Assembly (NCBI GenBank): GCA_018715425.1
Contig: DVLR01000380.1
Coordinates: 1-6,554, forward strand
Source of the DNA: Candidatus Merdenecus merdavium
Lineage (GTDB): Bacteria; Bacillota; Clostridia; Lachnospirales; Lachnospiraceae
Direction: 5' to 3'
Length of the DNA: 6,554 bases
The notes beneath the pieces are model-generated. The model did no database searches. It worked only from the letters and a program-made list of their open reading frames with translations, and was not told the DNA's origin. Positions 6,370 to 6,554 of the stretch are shown piece after piece. Within the stretch, counting starts at the first letter, position 1, and every line of letters starts with the position of its first letter. A program made the translations under genes and the position numbers.

Positions 6370-6426
6370 AGGATAATGATTTTCTCGCATTACACGATAA
6401 TGATGATTACCTTTTCACATGGAACA
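6370..6426 (-). repeat. Right copy of the inverted spaced repeat (possible element end)
   Basis: On the minus strand TCATTATC (6403-6396) is followed by 16 nt and TCATTATCCT (6379-6370), matching the left copy at 6068-6101 in motif, spacing and inward orientation. TTACAC or its complement occurs in the spacer of both copies. The outer tip on the minus strand reads TGTTCCATG, similar to TGTCACCATG on the left. No target-site duplication is visible outside 6052 and 6426. Confidence 0.5.
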
Positions 6427-6452
6427 AACCTTGTATTTCATATTATAGAGGT

Positions 6453-6554
6453 TTATCCCTCATTGTTCAAGTACTTCTTGTGATTTTTTGTTGCAATCTT
6501 TTGTACAAGTAGCACAAGTATACCACTGACCCCAAAAACTATCTGAAATAAGTT
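6453..6554 (-). other. Right-edge sequence, possible 3' end of a minus-strand gene
   Basis: Two minus-strand frames are open from the edge. One stops at TGA 6460 and would end in a Cys-rich tail (WYTCATCTKDC and following). The other stops at TAA 6453 and contains a hydrophobic stretch (GILVLLVQ). Neither is long enough to recognise. The strong minus-strand terminator at 6298-6343 suggests that a gene does end near here, but which frame is real cannot be decided from about 100 nt. Confidence 0.25.

Overview
The window holds most of one oligopeptide ABC-transporter operon (Opp family) on the minus strand, followed on its upstream side by about 1.3 kb of AT-rich DNA with no convincing gene. Low GC, strong AGGAGG-type ribosome binding sites, a lipoprotein-type binding protein and tight gene packing point to a low-GC Gram-positive bacterium (Bacillota; Clostridia or Erysipelotrichia are plausible). 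The sequence alone does not give a genus.

Read in the direction of transcription (right to left), the order is promoter (about 5549-5521), leader of about 250 nt, oppB (5262-4327), oppC (4325-3225), oppD (3212-2185, interrupted by a one-base frameshift), oppF (2195-1236) and oppA (1194 to the left edge, C-terminus missing). OppA is a lipid-anchored peptide-binding protein, OppB and OppC form the membrane channel, and OppD and OppF are the paired ATPases. The genes are 1 to 41 nt apart or overlap, so they should form one transcript with coupled translation. A small hairpin sits between oppF and oppA.

The main anomaly is oppD. One base is missing in the codon before the conserved HPYT motif, and this cuts the protein before its cysteine-rich C-terminal domain. 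The ATPase core upstream is intact, and the downstream frame stays open and well conserved up to the normal overlap with oppF. This indicates a very recent mutation or a sequencing or assembly error.

The oppB leader contains a hairpin with a U-tract ending about 60 nt before the oppB start codon. An upstream segment could pair with its 5' arm, so an attenuator is possible. Further upstream (5550-6554) no protein-coding gene can be supported. That region contains a GAAA-capped hairpin (5953-5986), a near-perfect 36-bp palindrome (6180-6215), a very strong minus-strand terminator (6298-6343), and two inverted copies of a spaced repeat (TCATTATC, 16 nt, TCATTATCCT). These copies bound a segment of about 375 bp that may be the remnant of a mobile element. 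I see no clearly new system here; the leader and the repeat-bounded segment deserve the closest look.
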